Source: Macrocystis pyrifera
Taxonomy: Eukaryota > Sar > Phaeophyceae > Laminariales > Laminariaceae
Length of the DNA: 64,000 nucleotides
Assembly: GCA_031763025.1 (NCBI GenBank)
Contig: JASSKH010000030.1
Location: 8,596,653-8,660,652, forward strand
Direction of reading: 5' to 3'
Made by a program: the position numbers and the translations under genes. Below the pieces are notes generated by a model. The model made no database searches. It had not been told where the DNA came from and saw nothing but the letters and a program-made list of their open reading frames with translations. Positions within the stretch are counted from its first letter, which is position 1; every line of letters begins with the position of its first letter. Shown here in pieces: positions 9,278 to 22,324 of the stretch.

Positions 9278-10803
9278 ATGAACGACAACAACAACACGAT
9301 GAACAACAACAACAAGAACAACAACAACAACGACAACAACAAGATGAGCGACGAGAAGAAAGACAGCAGCAGCATCCTCATCGCGGATGCAGTCCTGAGC
9401 ACGCCCGCACAGAAGCACCAGCCCGGAAGTTTGAGCGCTCTGTACAAGCTGGCCGCCCGCAACCTTCGCGAATACCACGGCGTGCCGTCCATGACGGCGC
9501 TCAAGCTCGAGAAGACCGTGGCCCTGCTGGCCCTTGCTCCTCGCCGTATTGTGGTGCAGGGGCTAGCACCTCGGAGGCTTCTGAGAGGCGGCAAAGGCGG
9601 ATCGCCGTCGCTTGTCTTGACTGGTGAAATCTCGGACGAGGGCAAAGAGGAGCTGCGCGAGGCTGAGACTGGTGCGATGATGGACGACAACCTCATCAAC
9701 AACAACTGTTCGGAGGAAGATGCAGAGGATGAGGAGGAGAGAGGAGGAGGTCGGACAGGAGGACATTCTCGTCTCGGACGACTCGAGCAGCTCGTCCGAC
9801 GACAACGGCGACAACATCGACAGTATCGGCGACGACACCAAGGGCGATGCCACGGCCGACGGCGACGGCAACGGCAAGAAGACGAGGCGTCCCGTTCACG
9901 CCGCCCTGGTTGCCGGCGGTATCAACCTCCGCCCCCGTGAGACTAGGCCCCTGCTGCGCGCGCTCGGCGTCAGCCCCCACCGCCTGGTGAAGCTCGGGCT
10001 CGTCACACGCGAGGCAGTTCGCGCCAGGCCGGGCAGGGGACGGGGTGGTCCTGGACATCATCTACGTGCTGGCGGGCTCGTGAGTTTGGTGTGGGAGGGT
10101 CTCGCGGCCCTCTCGCGGCCCTCCCCGTGCTCACGGCTGTGGACCTTCGTCTGGCTGTGGTCCATCCAGGCCCATGCACGGCATGTCGGCACCCCTGAGT
10201 CTGGGTCCGCACGGAAGTCGTGGGCACCGCGGTCCTCGTCACCGCGGAGAACATCTGCAAGGACCGTTTCATGGGCCCGTTCACCTCAGCATGCCTATCG
10301 TCAAGCATGGCGGTGGCCCCCTTGGTAGCGGCAAGCACGGACACCCGGGGCGTGGCGGTGGTCCTCCTGGTGGTGGCGAGCACGGACACGGACACCACCA
10401 CCCCCTCCACGGGCACGAACACGGACACAGACACGGACACGGAGGCAGGTGTCTGCACGGGGGAGCTCGTGGGCCTGCTGGGCAAGAGGGTCCTCGTCGC
10501 CACGGAGGAGGAGGAGGGATGGGTAGGCCTCTTGGTCGTCCCCAGGGACCGCCGCACGGACCGCCCCACGGACCGTTCGACGAAGGTGCTTTTAGGGCAC
10601 CGCCACACCCTCACCATGGCTCGCCGTCCTGGAGGGGCGGCGGTGGCATGAAGCAGCATGGTGGCGGCAGGCATGGAGGGGGGATGGGGCACTGCGGCGG
10701 GCGTGGTGGCGGCGGCGGTGGCGGCGGTGAAATGAAGCTGTGGTGGAGGGACCATCTGGCCCAATTCGACGACCGTCACCAGCCACTGCTGGAGGCGCAC
10801 TGA
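9278..10803 (+). pseudogene. Plus-strand member of the divergent gene pair, unit 1 (frameshifted)
   Basis: Paralogue of the minus-strand gene, facing away from it. The ATG is at 9278 and the Asn-rich start and conserved segment are open. The frame is lost in the acidic tract near 9736 (GAGGAGGAGAGAGGAGG). Further single-base losses relative to unit 4 lie near 10076 (GGGCTCGTGAG) and 10114 (CCCTCTCGCGG). The shared stop is at 10801-10803 after HQPLLEAH. Confidence 0.55.
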
Positions 10804-11756
10804 GGGAGGCATGTTCGATTCAAGACCATCGTTTCCGGTATTTGCTATGTTGTGGATTGAGGGTTTAATAGACAACAGTTGATACACGATGGAGATTATG
10901 TGATGGTTGGTGGTTCTCTGACTTTTGAGAGGCACCAAGGACGACTTGCCTTGAGTTTTTTGTCATTTGCACTTGTGCTGAAGCCTCCCTCGGGAAAACC
11001 GATACGAGGGGTAAGAGAACGTACCATGTAGTTTAGCCTTTTGTTTTTGGTACGTTCGTGGGCTTCTGTGCTTATGCAGATTGTTTGTTTTGATGGCATG
11101 GTATAATAGCAGGTATATCTCTATTATCAATAGGACAGCGACACTCTTTTGAAGCGGTGTGGTGGATCACTGCTGTGGAGCCGTGGACGGCCGCGTGGAT
11201 AGATAAGGGTGATGGGGTGTAACCTCGTTACATCCATGTGATACGCTGCTGTGCTGTTGTATGTGGTGGGATGGGAAGGGACGGGAGAAGGTAGAATGTT
11301 GTGTCCGCCGCCATGGCGTCGGATGCAGGACAAAGGATAAGAGTAAACTTCTACCCAGGTTTTGATTTTCTACTGCTGCTGCTGTGTGTTCTGATACAGC
11401 AGTAGGTTGGTGCAGTCAACGTGCAGTTACTCTGCATATTGCATCTCGTTCCAGGTGGAAACACCCGGTATGAGGCGGGCGGGTTTTGGGGAAGTAGGTA
11501 GCCGCCGGATTGTTTCGGCAATGTGCGGGCTAGTGTGAGACTTTCGTGTACATCGGCGCACAGATGGCTTCCAGCAGCGGTTCGACAATGCCGGTGGCTT
11601 GGCTTTTGGAGTTGAACCTTCTGGTTTGTCTTCTGGAGTTAGCCATCTCTCGGTGTGCAATTCATTGTGTATTGTCTGGTTTGGTATCATATGTTGAGCT
11701 CAATAACAGTACGTGTGGCAGTGGGCGTAGTTTTTTGTTCCCTGTGCTGCCGTTTT
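10804..11756 (-). repeat. Module C, unit 1 (truncated)
   Basis: Inverted counterpart of module B on the far side of the gene pair. The core block is at about 10962-11075 on the minus strand (GTACGTTCTCTTACCCC). The CCGACGCCATGG block is near 11312, and a minus-strand open frame of 87 codons at 11427-11690. The outer part with the double hairpin is missing because of the deletion that ends the unit at 11756. Confidence 0.65.
11427..11690 (-). CDS. Open frame of 87 codons inside module C
   Basis: ATG-started, basic and proline-rich, with NRCWKPSVRRC and RRLPTSPKPARL. Copies: 22945-23208, 43208-43471 and (altered start) 57685-57939. The diverged module D keeps an open frame in the same register at 61116-61412, with NCCWKS and RRLPISRK aligning. 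Retention of the frame in a copy this diverged is weak evidence for coding. No family is recognised. Confidence 0.25.
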   Translation of the reverse strand: MIPNQTIHNELHTERWLTPEDKPEGSTPKAKPPALSNRCWKPSVRRCTRKSHTSPHIAETIRRLPTSPKPARLIPGVSTWNEMQYAE

Positions 11757-12943
11757 GCTCGCACGGCAAAATCTCAACCTTTCCTTAATACTCGTTTTCT
11801 TGGTAAAGACCTGGCACTAAGGGTTATGTACGGTATGGAACGATTTTCCTCACAAAATCAGTGTAGCGGTCTCTCTTGTAGGCCAGCGCATCCGTTCAGA
11901 CTGAATCGATATCGTTCCTCGAATGATGATGCAGGTAGGAAGCCGTTTTTCGACGCATTCACATCCTTGTAAAGCGTCCTCGTTCTCTGGAAATAGGCAT
12001 AAAACAGGGTGCCCGAGCTGGATACAGGATGTATCAGTATTATGGTGCGCCTCCTCTGTACGCGTTTTTATTTAATAGCTACAGCAGGAAATAGCTGTTA
12101 CGAAGTCACGCCTGGTAGAGTTTCGAAAAACGGAAAGAAGAAAACATTTTAAAAACGGCGCCGAGGTATAAGGACAATCAGACAAAGGGGGGGGGTGTGC
12201 ACTGAGACGTCGGCGGCTAAATTATGTCGTCTGCTGTCCAGCCTATATTCTGTCATCTGCCGCTCAGGCTATATTATATTATGTCGTCTGCCGTCCCACC
12301 CTCTTACCAATTCCGCTAACCAGAAGAAGTTTCCCTCGAGGGACGAAGCCGCGTTGGGCTATTTTTGCCAAGATTGGCCGACGCAAATCTTCGACACATA
12401 ACAAATCCGGCGCAACGTCAACCCGAGAGTCTGTAACGCTCTCCCCCGCGGAGCATCCCGCCCTCATCAAGTACAACCGATCCGTGTTGAAGGGCTGCGT
12501 ACAAAATGCGCAAAAACAGACTGAAACAAACAAAGAACTGCGAATGCGAGGCAAACGTACAAAATGCGCAAACAGACTGGAACAAACAAAAAACTACGAA
12601 TGCGAGGCACACGCACAAGAGTGCCACCCACAACAAATGGCAAAATTACGCATGCGACCATCCCACAGCAGGGGTGCACCCGACGTTCCTGAGCCCCTCA
12701 CGTTGGGAACTCAATATATCACCCTATACAATACTTGGAAGAATTTCGTTCGGGCCATCCGCCGGCACTTGTATGCGCTAGTCCTAAAACGAATATACGA
12801 ATAAATTTTTCATCCTACTGTAACTGGTAGTTCCTCACTTAATGAACTCAGTTGGTCAGAAACCTTTCGCCCAAAAAGTGAAACCTCTACCGTGGGGTGA
12901 CTGAAAAACTTCCTGTTAGTACCTGGTACAGGGGTACATCAAC

Positions 12944-13770
12944 GAAGGTAGAGAGCTGGGATAATCAGCTCGCCGATCTTCCTTCGCCTTGACTTGATAC
13001 TGCCGACCATCGAGTTGGACACCGCTAACGACCGTTGCTATTGGTGGCAAGATTCTCTCCGATGAAAACTAAAACGTTGATACGCTTTGTTGGTCTAATC
13101 GATGTGAAATGATTGGCAATTTTTCTTCAAGAGGGTAGTGGGTAAACCCACCGGGTGTTTTTATTGTTGACTTCGAGTTCGAGTTCGAAGCCAACAGTTT
13201 TTTCTTCATCCTTCCTCCCGCCATGTCGAGCACATCAAATGAAGAGCGCACCATAAGACACGCTAGACACAGAACCCGCCCCTCGTGTCCGGCACCCCCC
13301 ACTGCAAAAAAAGACAAACTACTAAGATTTACGCCTCCCAGGCCGAGCAACTCCATACGTTGACTCCACCAACCTACTGCACAAAGCGACACACAGCGGG
13401 TCATCTAACCCATTTAGTCAACTTAACCCCTGCGAATCCTTCGTCCGGCATCCGACGCGATCGCGGCGAACAATGCCGCACACCCTCTCTCCCGCCCCGT
13501 CCCACCCCAAGAAATACACCAGCATAAAATCAAATGAATGTAACGAGGTTACACCTCATCTATCCACGTGACCTTCCACGGCTACACAGTCATAGATAGC
13601 GATGGACTGCTTACTGCGCTGGTATCCACATATGTTTCCGTGGAAAGAACACAAAAACGCACAAGAGCAGAAGCCATGAACGTACCAAAAACTAACGACT
13701 AAACTACATGGCACATTCTGTCGCCCCTCGCATCGGTTTTTTCCGAGGGAAGCTTCTGCACAAGTGTAAA
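12944..13770 (+). repeat. Module A, unit 2
   Basis: Near-identical to the unit 1 copy. It differs by a missing C before ATGAACGTACC (13676) and an extra T before CCGAGGGAAGC, both length changes within runs. No gene is supported. Confidence 0.65.
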
Positions 13771-16700
13771 TATCAAAAAAAATATGCAACAGGCCTTCCA
13801 GAATCACTTTAGCTCGTTCATCGTGCTCGGTTGGGTCGGCAAACAAACGTACTATAAATAGGAGAAACAACATTTTACCAGGTACCTGTGAAGGTATCAC
13901 CTACTGAGCGATAGCGGTACAAGATCGATCGATTACCCAGCCCAGGGTAATCCTTATAACACTCTCCCCCCCCTCTGAACGGCGTGATATTTGGGGCGTC
14001 GGAACCGTATACGTCTGTACGCTGACCTACCCGCTTCGTTTCATTAACCTGGGGAACCAGGGAGATGTGTGTTTTTAGGGATGCACCCGGACGACATCAA
14101 ATGTGAAAGCATTACCTACTGGGCTATAGGGGTAAAAGATGCATCGATTACCCAGCCCAGGGTAATCCTTGTAAAATACATACCGGTATGTTTGTTGCCG
14201 CGTGCTGCAAAAATGATCTCTCTTTTCTCAGTTTTTTTTTTCTCTTCTCATTTGCAAGGTATTATTTACTATGTTCGCTCTTCTTTTCTCTGTCCCTCCT
14301 ACTGCTGTACGTAGTCGTAACTCAGACCCGGGGTCACATGGCAACCTCTCCCCCCCCCCCCCTCCCCACTACGGTTCTTGCCTTGGCAGGCGTTTTTATA
14401 GAGAGAGGCCTGCAGCCATTTCTCCCCTATTAATAGTCGACTCGCGTCGGATTTATAGGCATGGTCCTATACTTATGCCAAGCGCTCTGCCTCTCTTTTT
14501 TTTGGGAGTGGTTGGTTGCAGGTATTCTAAACGGTTGTTTATCTGACCGACACTTACAGCAAGTACTCGGAGACACGCCAGCCACAGCGGACACATTCCC
14601 GAGAAAAACCGGCCAAATCAAAAACATGTGCTGGCGCGACGCTAAACCAAAACTAACCCTCCAAAACCCACTCCCACACCTTTGAACGGCTAGGCAACCA
14701 AGCCTACAAGGTACGTAAAAAAAAAAGAACGAAAGAAAGGAGGGCCTAGCCCTAAGGGACAGGAATAAATCGCGGGACGAAAGCCATCGCCATGCCACCC
14801 GCAACGGGGGGGGGGGCGAGGAAGTTTAATGGAAAAGCGCTAAATGAATACCGAAGAAAAATAACACGGAAGACGCCAAGAACCACCCAAACCTAGCCCA
14901 CAACTTTGGAAACGTGTCCTGTGCCACAAATGAGTGGCCCGAATACCCAGACCAGCCCCGACACCGAGCGGGGGGGTAGACAGGACAAAAAAAAGGCAAA
15001 AGCCATCACCAACCCAGCCCAAGAAAAAAAAAAACCAGAAATACACCGAGCAGAAAAAAAACCTCGACCCGAAAACTCGGACAACGCCAAGAAGAAGAAA
15101 AACCACCCCCCAAAGTCCAGGAAAACGACAAAAAAAAATTATGGAGTGCAGCCGAGAAGCGAGAGTCAGCTATCCACGGCGGCGCCTCCAGATTCATCTA
15201 CGTTACGCTGGACCCCCCGTGCAAACGCGCTAGCCAAGTGATTTTATATGTGGATGGTTTAATGTGAATGGTATGATTGGAATAAAGCGTTGCACATTGT
15301 CAGATGGCAAATGGAATATTAACAATCTCGCGTCCGTCCTTATTTAGGTATGCAAAGAAGAATGTTGTACAAAACGAATGGCACATCCCAACGATATCGG
15401 GTTCGTTTATTGCCCCTCGGTTAAGAAACCGCGTCAGCCAGAAACGTTCTGGTCGAAGAGTGCTCTACCCTTATGGTCTACGCATAGCAAGGACGGGTCT
15501 CAATCGACACATTGATGTGCTAACTTCCAGGAGAGAACATCAAGGAGAATTTCACCGACGACTGACTGCAGGCAGCTAGCTGTGCCCCTGCTGTAATACA
15601 TACGTATACCTAGCGCAGTCCAGTGTGCTATTGTTTGGAGTGAGTGTGGCCTTCTACTACTGTACGGCGACGGCGGTCGATTGGCCTACTACTGTCATCG
15701 TGCTTTGATCGTGCAGTGTCGAGGTGTCGGGGTTGTTTCACCGCAGTAGTAGTACTTATCTTGCCGTGAAAACATTGATGTCTTCTTTCGCGTGTTCTTT
15801 GAGCTTCATCGATGGTGGCAAGCTTCAAGACCAGTCAGGGGAACAGGCTTCCGCGAACTTAACGTCAGAACGGACACTTCGTTCGCTACGCACCAGAACA
15901 ACACACCGCTATTAATAGTATATGCACGACTACATATACATTTAGCGGTAGTAGTAGGGATGTTCTACTAGTAGATGGATGAGCGGTGTACACTGTTGAG
16001 ACAAGGACACACTTAATCCTTTCACTGCAGTACTGCAGTCCCGTTTAGGGGACAAATTACTTACAATTTGAGTGGTTTGTCCTCAAAGCGGGTCTACAGT
16101 TTGCCCTGAAAGGGTTAAGGGACATTATGATAAAAAATAAATCGCCCCCCCTGATTTTCCTCTTTTTCTTGAAAAAAAAAAATGAGAGGAAATATTTCCT
16201 AAATCAGGGAACTTAACGGAGAGCAAAACAAATCAGGAGCGCTTTACTACGCGGACTTCCCAACCTTGAGGGCAAAAACTCAGGAAAATCTGCAAAAAAA
16301 ACCGGGAAAATCAGGAAATAAATCAGGAAAAACAGCGAATAAAAAAAATAGGACGAAGCACTCTCTGATAACAACGGCGGCCTTACGCATTTTTTTCCAC
16401 AATAATTTGGCAACTGCAAGTGTCGAAACTACTACATAGTACAGGGCCCCACGATAGTACCTTCGGCTGCACAGTAATAGGTTTCCGACCCCGCCCCCTC
16501 CTGAAACCACTCGAAGGTTGAACAAGACAATCGCAAAATAAACGAGAGTAGTATCACTATAAGAACAAAGGAAGGAACTAAAAAAAGCAGTGAGTAAAAG
16601 GAAGAGAGCAAGGTTTGGTTCAGCTATTTTTGCCGAACAAATCGAGCACCACATATAACTGCCGGACTCGAAAGGGGCCCGGGGCCACAGCATCGCTGCG

Positions 16701-17196
16701 CACCCGGCTGAGGTAGGTGGACTCGCAGAAGCACACGCACGCAGCAAAAGACTTAAGAGCGACGTTAGGTTCCCAGCCGGTATGCATGTCGCACGCTTGC
16801 CGACATATCAGTAGGAAACCCACTAGGATATCCTTGGGTGACCGACGCCACCACCAGCATCAACAACAAGAAGAGGGAAGAACGGTTCATGGTATATACT
16901 TTTACGAACAACTGCAGCAGATAAGCATGAAGCAGGGTAAGTTTTGTTTTCACGCTGCGCGTTGCACAATCTTCTGTATCGTCAATCAATGCTATTATTT
17001 CTACTGCGGTACTGCTGCACGAGGTCTTCACTCGTTCTTGTCTGAAAGCGTCAAGCGCTCCCTCGGTTGGTTGTTACTACCGCCCTGAGTCGTATTCGTT
17101 TGCATCGTACGTTGCAAAAAGACAACGAGCACGAAGAACAGAAGCAGTGCCTTTCACAACGAATGAAAACGCGAGTACTGGCTGTATTGTCATAAC

Positions 17197-18572
17197 GGAA
17201 GGTAGAGAGCTGCGATTAGCAGGTCAATCTTCCTTCTCCTTGATACTGCCTGGGCGAGGATCGAGGTGCACACACATCCCGACCGACAGATGTTGTCAAG
17301 TCCACTCGCAATCGAAACCAAGCTATGTTCGTGGTAGTTGGTGTGAAATGAAATCAGTTGCAATTTTCTTCCTCAAGAGGGTGGTGGGTAAACCCACCGA
17401 GTGTTTTGTTTTTTGGCTGACTTCGAGTCTGAAGCCAACGTTTTTTTTTTCTTCTTCCTCCCGCCATGTCGAGCGCAACAAAGACACACACACCACACAC
17501 ATCAATAAAAAACATCAGATATACCGTACAAAGCAGAGCAAAAGCACAGCAAACAAAGCGGTAACACAAGGGGATACGGACCATTTACCCAGTGCCACAC
17601 GTACTGCTTACATACACGTAGAGCTCTCCGGCATACCAAACCAAAACAATTCACCACTAGCCGATCGCAAACCGGGCGAACGCCCCACTCATCGCCTCAC
17701 TCCAAAACAGAGGCCAGCTGTCCAACCCTTAGGCGACCTGGTTGGACTGCTGCAGGGAGCCATCTCTGCGACGACACATATGAAGAATCCCACACAGGCC
17801 CCCACCACCGGAACTTCTCCAACGACTACATATTTAGCGCAGAACCACGCACAGACCCCGCCCGCCCGAAACAATACCGGGGTATTCCCCGCAGCAAACA
17901 AACGAAAGAAAGAAAGCATGCCTTTTAAAAAAAGCAACTCCACGTATGTCTACTAATCCTTCGTCCGGCATCCGACGTCATCGGCGCCGACAGTAGTGTG
18001 CATCCCCCTATATACCCCGTCCCACCTCGACAAAAATCAAACAGCACAAACTCTCACACGTGAATGCAACCAGGTTACGGCCTTTTCCTACATACAGCAG
18101 CCAGCGACCATCGCGGAAGCACCAGCTGTAGTCGGGATAGACAATTTTTCACACGGTTGTACTGCTGTACAGGGAAGCACTCGTAGTGTCGCGTGCACGG
18201 CAGTGACTCACTACAGACGTCCCAACTTTTCACCGACGCTGTTCTTGAGACACCTGCTACCATACCAATACCATACAGAACCATCAAAACAAACAAGCTG
18301 CATAAGCACAGAAGCCCACGAACGTACCAAAAACAAGAGACTAAACTACATGGTACGTTCTCTTACCCCTCGTATCGGTTTTTCCGAGGGAAGCTTCTGC
18401 ACAAGTGCACATAACAATAACAAATCAAGGCATGTCAAGCTTTTGGTGCCTCCGGCATCAGTCAGAGCAACACAACCATCACATAATCTACATCGTGCAT
18501 CAACTGCTGCCTGCCCTCAAGCCACAAACAGCAACGCAAATACCGGAAGCGATGGTCTCGAACACGCCTCCC
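17197..18572 (+). repeat. Module B, unit 2
   Basis: As in unit 1, with a shorter T-run between the hairpins and an extra G (CTGGGCGAGG near 17250) that joins two open frames into one of 269 codons (17147-17956). That frame depends on the extra base and on T-run length, so I do not call it a gene. Confidence 0.65.
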
Positions 18573-20502
18573 TCAGTACCCCTCCAGCTGCGGCTGGTGA
18601 CGGCTGTTGAAGTGGGCCAGATGCGCCATCCTGCTGTGCTGCCAGTTACCCCAACCACCGCCACCGCGGCCACCACCACCGCAATATCCCATCCCTCCTC
18701 CGCGCCTACCACCGCGCTGCTCAACGCCACAACCCCCCCGGGACGGTGAGCTACGGTGAGGGTGCGCCATCATGCCGGGCGGTGCACCAGAAGAACCTTC
18801 GTGGAACAGTCCGTGGAACGGTCCGTGGACCGGTTCGTGTGGCGGTCCATCGGGGCGACCACGAGACCTCCCCATTTTCCCTCCTCCGTGGGGACGAGGA
18901 CCGCGGTATCCAGGACCTCCGTGTGGACCCAGGAAAAAGACCACGCCCTCTTCCTCGCTCTCCTCCCCCAGGTGCATGGTGTGGTGGCCGGCTCTGGGGA
19001 AGGGACGAGCAGGGCCGTGCATGGGCCCGGATGGAACACAGCCAGACGAAATACCAAAGCAGTAGCTGGCGTCAGCCGGGACATGGGGAGGGCCGCGAAG
19101 CCCGCCCATTCCTCCTCCGTCGCCAAGAGGTCCACGTTGCCGAGGCCCACGAGCTCCCCCCCGCAGACGCCTGCCTCCCTCTCCCTCTCCCTCCCCCTCG
19201 ACGAGAAAGCCTCCACCGCCCGTGCCGGTGTCCGTGTCCGTGTCCGTGGGGGGGGTGGCTGTGTCCGTGGGGGGGGGGGCTGTGTCCGTGTCCGTGCTTG
19301 CCGCCACCAGGGGGACCACGGCCATGCCTAGCGGTGGGCATGCAGTGGCGACCGGGCCCGCGAGGCGGTCCTTGGAGACGTTCTCCATGGTGACGAGGAC
19401 CGTGGTGTCCAGGGCTTCCGTGCGCACCCATGGGCGCCGACATGCCCTGGTGACCGTGCAGACGTCCTCCGTGATGACTCGGGCCACGGTGTCCAGGGCC
19501 TCCATGCGGACCAAAGGGCGCCCACATGCCCTCTTCCTCGCTCTCCCCCTCCAGCTGCATGGTTTTTTGAGGCCGGCTCCGTGCAAGTGACGACGACGAG
19601 GGCCGTGCATGGGCCTGGACGGACCACAGCCAGACGAAGGTCCACAGCCGTGAGCACGGGGAGGGCCGCGAGACCCTCCCACACCAAACTCACGAGGCCC
19701 GCCAGCACGTAGATGATGTCCATGACCACCCCGTCCCCTGCCCGGCCTGGCGCGAACTGCCTCGCGTGTGACGAGCCCGAGCTTCACCAGGCGGTGGGGG
19801 CTGACGCCGAGCGCGCGCAGCAGGGGCCTAGTCTCACGGGGGCGAAGGTTGATACCGCCGGCAACCAGGGCGGCGTGAACGGGACGCCTCGTCTTCTTGC
19901 CGTTGCCGTCGCCGTCGGCCTTGGCATCGCCCTCGGTGTCGTCGCCGATACTGTCGATGTTGTCGCCGTTGTCGTCGTACGAGCTGCTCGAGTCGTCCGA
20001 GACGAGAATGTCCTCCTGTCCGACCTCCTCCTCTTCCTCCTCATCCTCTGCATCTTCCTCCGAACAGTTGTTGTTGATGAGGTTGTCGTCCATCATCGCA
20101 CCAGTCTCAGCCTCGCGCAGCTCCTCTTTGCCCTCGTCCGAGATTTCACCAGCCAAGACAAGCGACGGCGATCCGCCTTTGCCGCCTCGCAGAAGCCTCC
20201 GAGGTGCTAGCCCCTGCACCACCATGCGGCGAGGAGCAAGGCCCAGCAGGGCCACGGGTCTTCTCGAGCTTGAGCGCCGTCATGGACGGCACGCCGTGGT
20301 ATTCGCGAAGGTTGCGGGCGGCCAGCTTGTACAGAGCGCTCAAACTTCCGGGTTGGTGCTTCTGTGCGGGCGTGCTCAGGACTGCATCCGCGATGAGGAT
20401 GCTGCTGCTGTCTTTCTTCTCGTCGTTCATCTTGTTGTTCATCTTGTTGTTGTTGTTGTTGTTGTTGTTCATCGTGTTGTTGTTGTTGTCGTTGTTGTTC
20501 AT
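18573..20502 (-). pseudogene. Minus-strand member of the divergent gene pair, unit 2 (frameshifted)
   Basis: Same gene as at 7066-8994. The ATG is at 20502. The frame is lost near 20257, where CCACGGGTCTT has one G more than the other units, and shifts again near 19563 (TTTTTT instead of TTTT) and 19219 (CCGCCCGTGCC), the last restoring the original register. It is then open to the shared stop at 18573. The distal junction GGGCCCGGATGG, broken in unit 1, is intact here and shows how the C-terminus continues. Confidence 0.55.
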
Positions 20503-20784
20503 GTTTTTGTGAGCAGGGTGGGGGGGTGCAGGGTGGGGCCGCGGTCGTTGGGGGTGTTTTTTTCTGGCGGGACTGTGCGAGTACCGTTCCACAGATCGGG
20601 GATTTCTAATTCCGAAATTGAGAACGTGAGAACCGCTCTAGGAATTCTGGGTTCTAGAAGGTTCTACAGAGGAATTTCTACAAATCCACGATCTGTGGAA
20701 CGGTGCTCACACAGTCCCGTCGCCAAACCTCCGCCCACCGGCCACCGCCTACCCCCCACCCCCCCCCACCCTGCTCACAAAAAC
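20503..20784. promoter_or_regulatory. Bidirectional promoter region with HSE-like motif, unit 2
   Basis: Same structure as in unit 1; the TTCTAGAAGGTTC motif is at 20652-20664. Only homopolymer runs near the two ends differ. Confidence 0.55.
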
Positions 20785-22324
20785 ATGAACAACAACGACA
20801 ACAACAACACGATGAACAACAACAACAAGAACAACAACAACAACGACAACAACAAGATGAGCGACGAGAAGAAAGACAGCAGCAGCATCCTCATCGCGGA
20901 TGCAGTCCTGAGCACGCCCGCACAGAAGCTCCAGCCCGGAAGTTTCAGCGCTCTGTACAAGCTGGCCGCCCGCAACCTTCGCGAATACCACGGCGTGCCG
21001 TCCATGACGGCGCTCAAGCTCGAGAAGACCGTGGCCCTGCTGGCCCTTGCTCCTCGCCGTATTGTGGTGCAGGGGCTAGCACCTCGGAGGCTTCTGAGAG
21101 GCGGCAAAGGCGGATCGCCGTCGCTTGTCTTGACTGGTGAAATCTCGGACGAGGGCAAAGAGGAGCTGCGCGAGGCTGAGACTGGTGCGATGATGGACGA
21201 CAACCTCATCAACAACAACTGTTCGGAGGAAGATGCAGAGGATGAGGAGGAAGAGGAGGAAGAGGAGGTCGGACAGGAGGACATTCTCGTCTCGGACGAC
21301 TCGAGCAGCTCGTCCGACGACAACGGCGACAACATCGACAGTATCGGCGACGACACCAAGGGCGATGCCACGGCCGACGGCGACGGCAACGGCAAGAAGA
21401 CGAGGCGTCCCGTTCACGCCGCCCTGGTTGCCGGCGGTATCAACGTCCGCCCCCGTGAGACTAGGCCCCTGCTGCGCGCGCTCGGCGTCAGCCCCCACCG
21501 CCTGGTGAAGCTCGGGCTCGTCACACGCGAGGCAGTTCGCGCCAGGCCGGGCAGGGGACGGGGTGGTCCTGGACATCATCTACGTGCTGGCGGGCCTCGT
21601 GAGTTTGGTGTGGGAGGGTCTCGCGGCCCTCCTCGCGGCCCTCCCCGTGCTCACGGCTGTGGACCTTCGTCTGGCTGTGGTCCATCCAGGCCCATGCACG
21701 GCATGTCGGCACCCCTGAGTCTGGGTCCGCACGGAAGTCGTGGGCACCGCGGTCCTCGTCACCGCGGAGAACATCTGCAAGGACCGTTTCATGGGCCCGG
21801 TCACCTCAGCATGCCTATCGTCAAGCATGGCGGTGGCCCCCTTGGTAGCGGCAAGCACGGACACCCGGGGCGTGGCGGTGGTCCTCCTGGTGGTGGCGAG
21901 CACGGACACGGACACCACCACCCCCTCCACGGGCACGAACACGGACACAGACACGGACACGGAGGCAGGTGTCTGCACGGGGGAGCTCGTGGGCCTGCTG
22001 GGCAAGAGGGTCCTCGTCGCCACGGAGGAGGAGGAGGGATGGGTAGGCCTCTTGGTCGTCCCCAGGGACCGCCGCACGGACCGCCCCACGGACCGTTCGA
22101 CGAAGGTGCTTTTGGGCACCGCCACACCCTCACCATGGCTCGCCGTCCTGGAGGGGCGGCGGTGGCATGAAGCAGCATGGTGGCGGCAGGCATGGAGGGG
22201 GGATGGGGGGCACTGCGGCGGGCGTGGTGGCGGCGGCGGTGGCGGCGGTGAAATGAAGCTGTGGTGGAGGGACCATCTGGCCCAATTCGACGACCGTCAC
22301 CAGCCACTGCTGGAGGCGCACTGA
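20785..22324 (+). pseudogene. Plus-strand member of the divergent gene pair, unit 2 (C-terminal frameshift)
   Basis: Open from the ATG at 20785 for about 440 codons, with the acidic tract two codons longer than in unit 4. One base is missing near 22112 (GCTTTTGGGCACC against GCTTTTAGGGCACC in units 1 and 4), which leads to an early stop at 22170 in place of the normal C-terminus. A second change follows in a G-run near 22207. Confidence 0.55.

Larger units (their letters stand above)
1..11756 (+). repeat. Tandem unit 1 of the 14.5-kb array (tail deleted)
   Basis: The window opens inside a unit: base 1 matches unit 2 near 26017. I set unit starts at the block GCTCGCACGGCAAAATC, found at 235, 11757, 26257 and 46507. 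From there unit 1 follows units 2-4 base for base apart from scattered substitutions and homopolymer changes. Order within the unit: 56-bp tandem repeat, module A, 61-bp direct repeats, A-rich block, foldback repeats, module B, minus-strand gene, bidirectional spacer, plus-strand gene, module C. The unit ends at 11756, where the C module joins straight to the next unit, skipping about 2.98 kb that unit 2 holds between 23275 and 26257. Confidence 0.92.

Noticed and set aside
10003..10938. 311-codon minus-strand frame opposite the plus gene
   Set aside because: Antisense shadow of the GPH codon repeats; Thr/Ala/Val-rich and not kept at the same length in other units.
18573..20255. 560-codon minus-strand open frame as a separate gene
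   Set aside because: It is the minus-strand gene after a frameshift near 20257; its middle part is in the wrong register between two compensating indels.
19897..22170. 757-codon plus-strand open frame running through the minus gene, the spacer and the plus gene
   Set aside because: Its first third is the antisense of the minus-strand gene and it is open only because of GC-rich repeat codons; the real plus gene starts at 20785.
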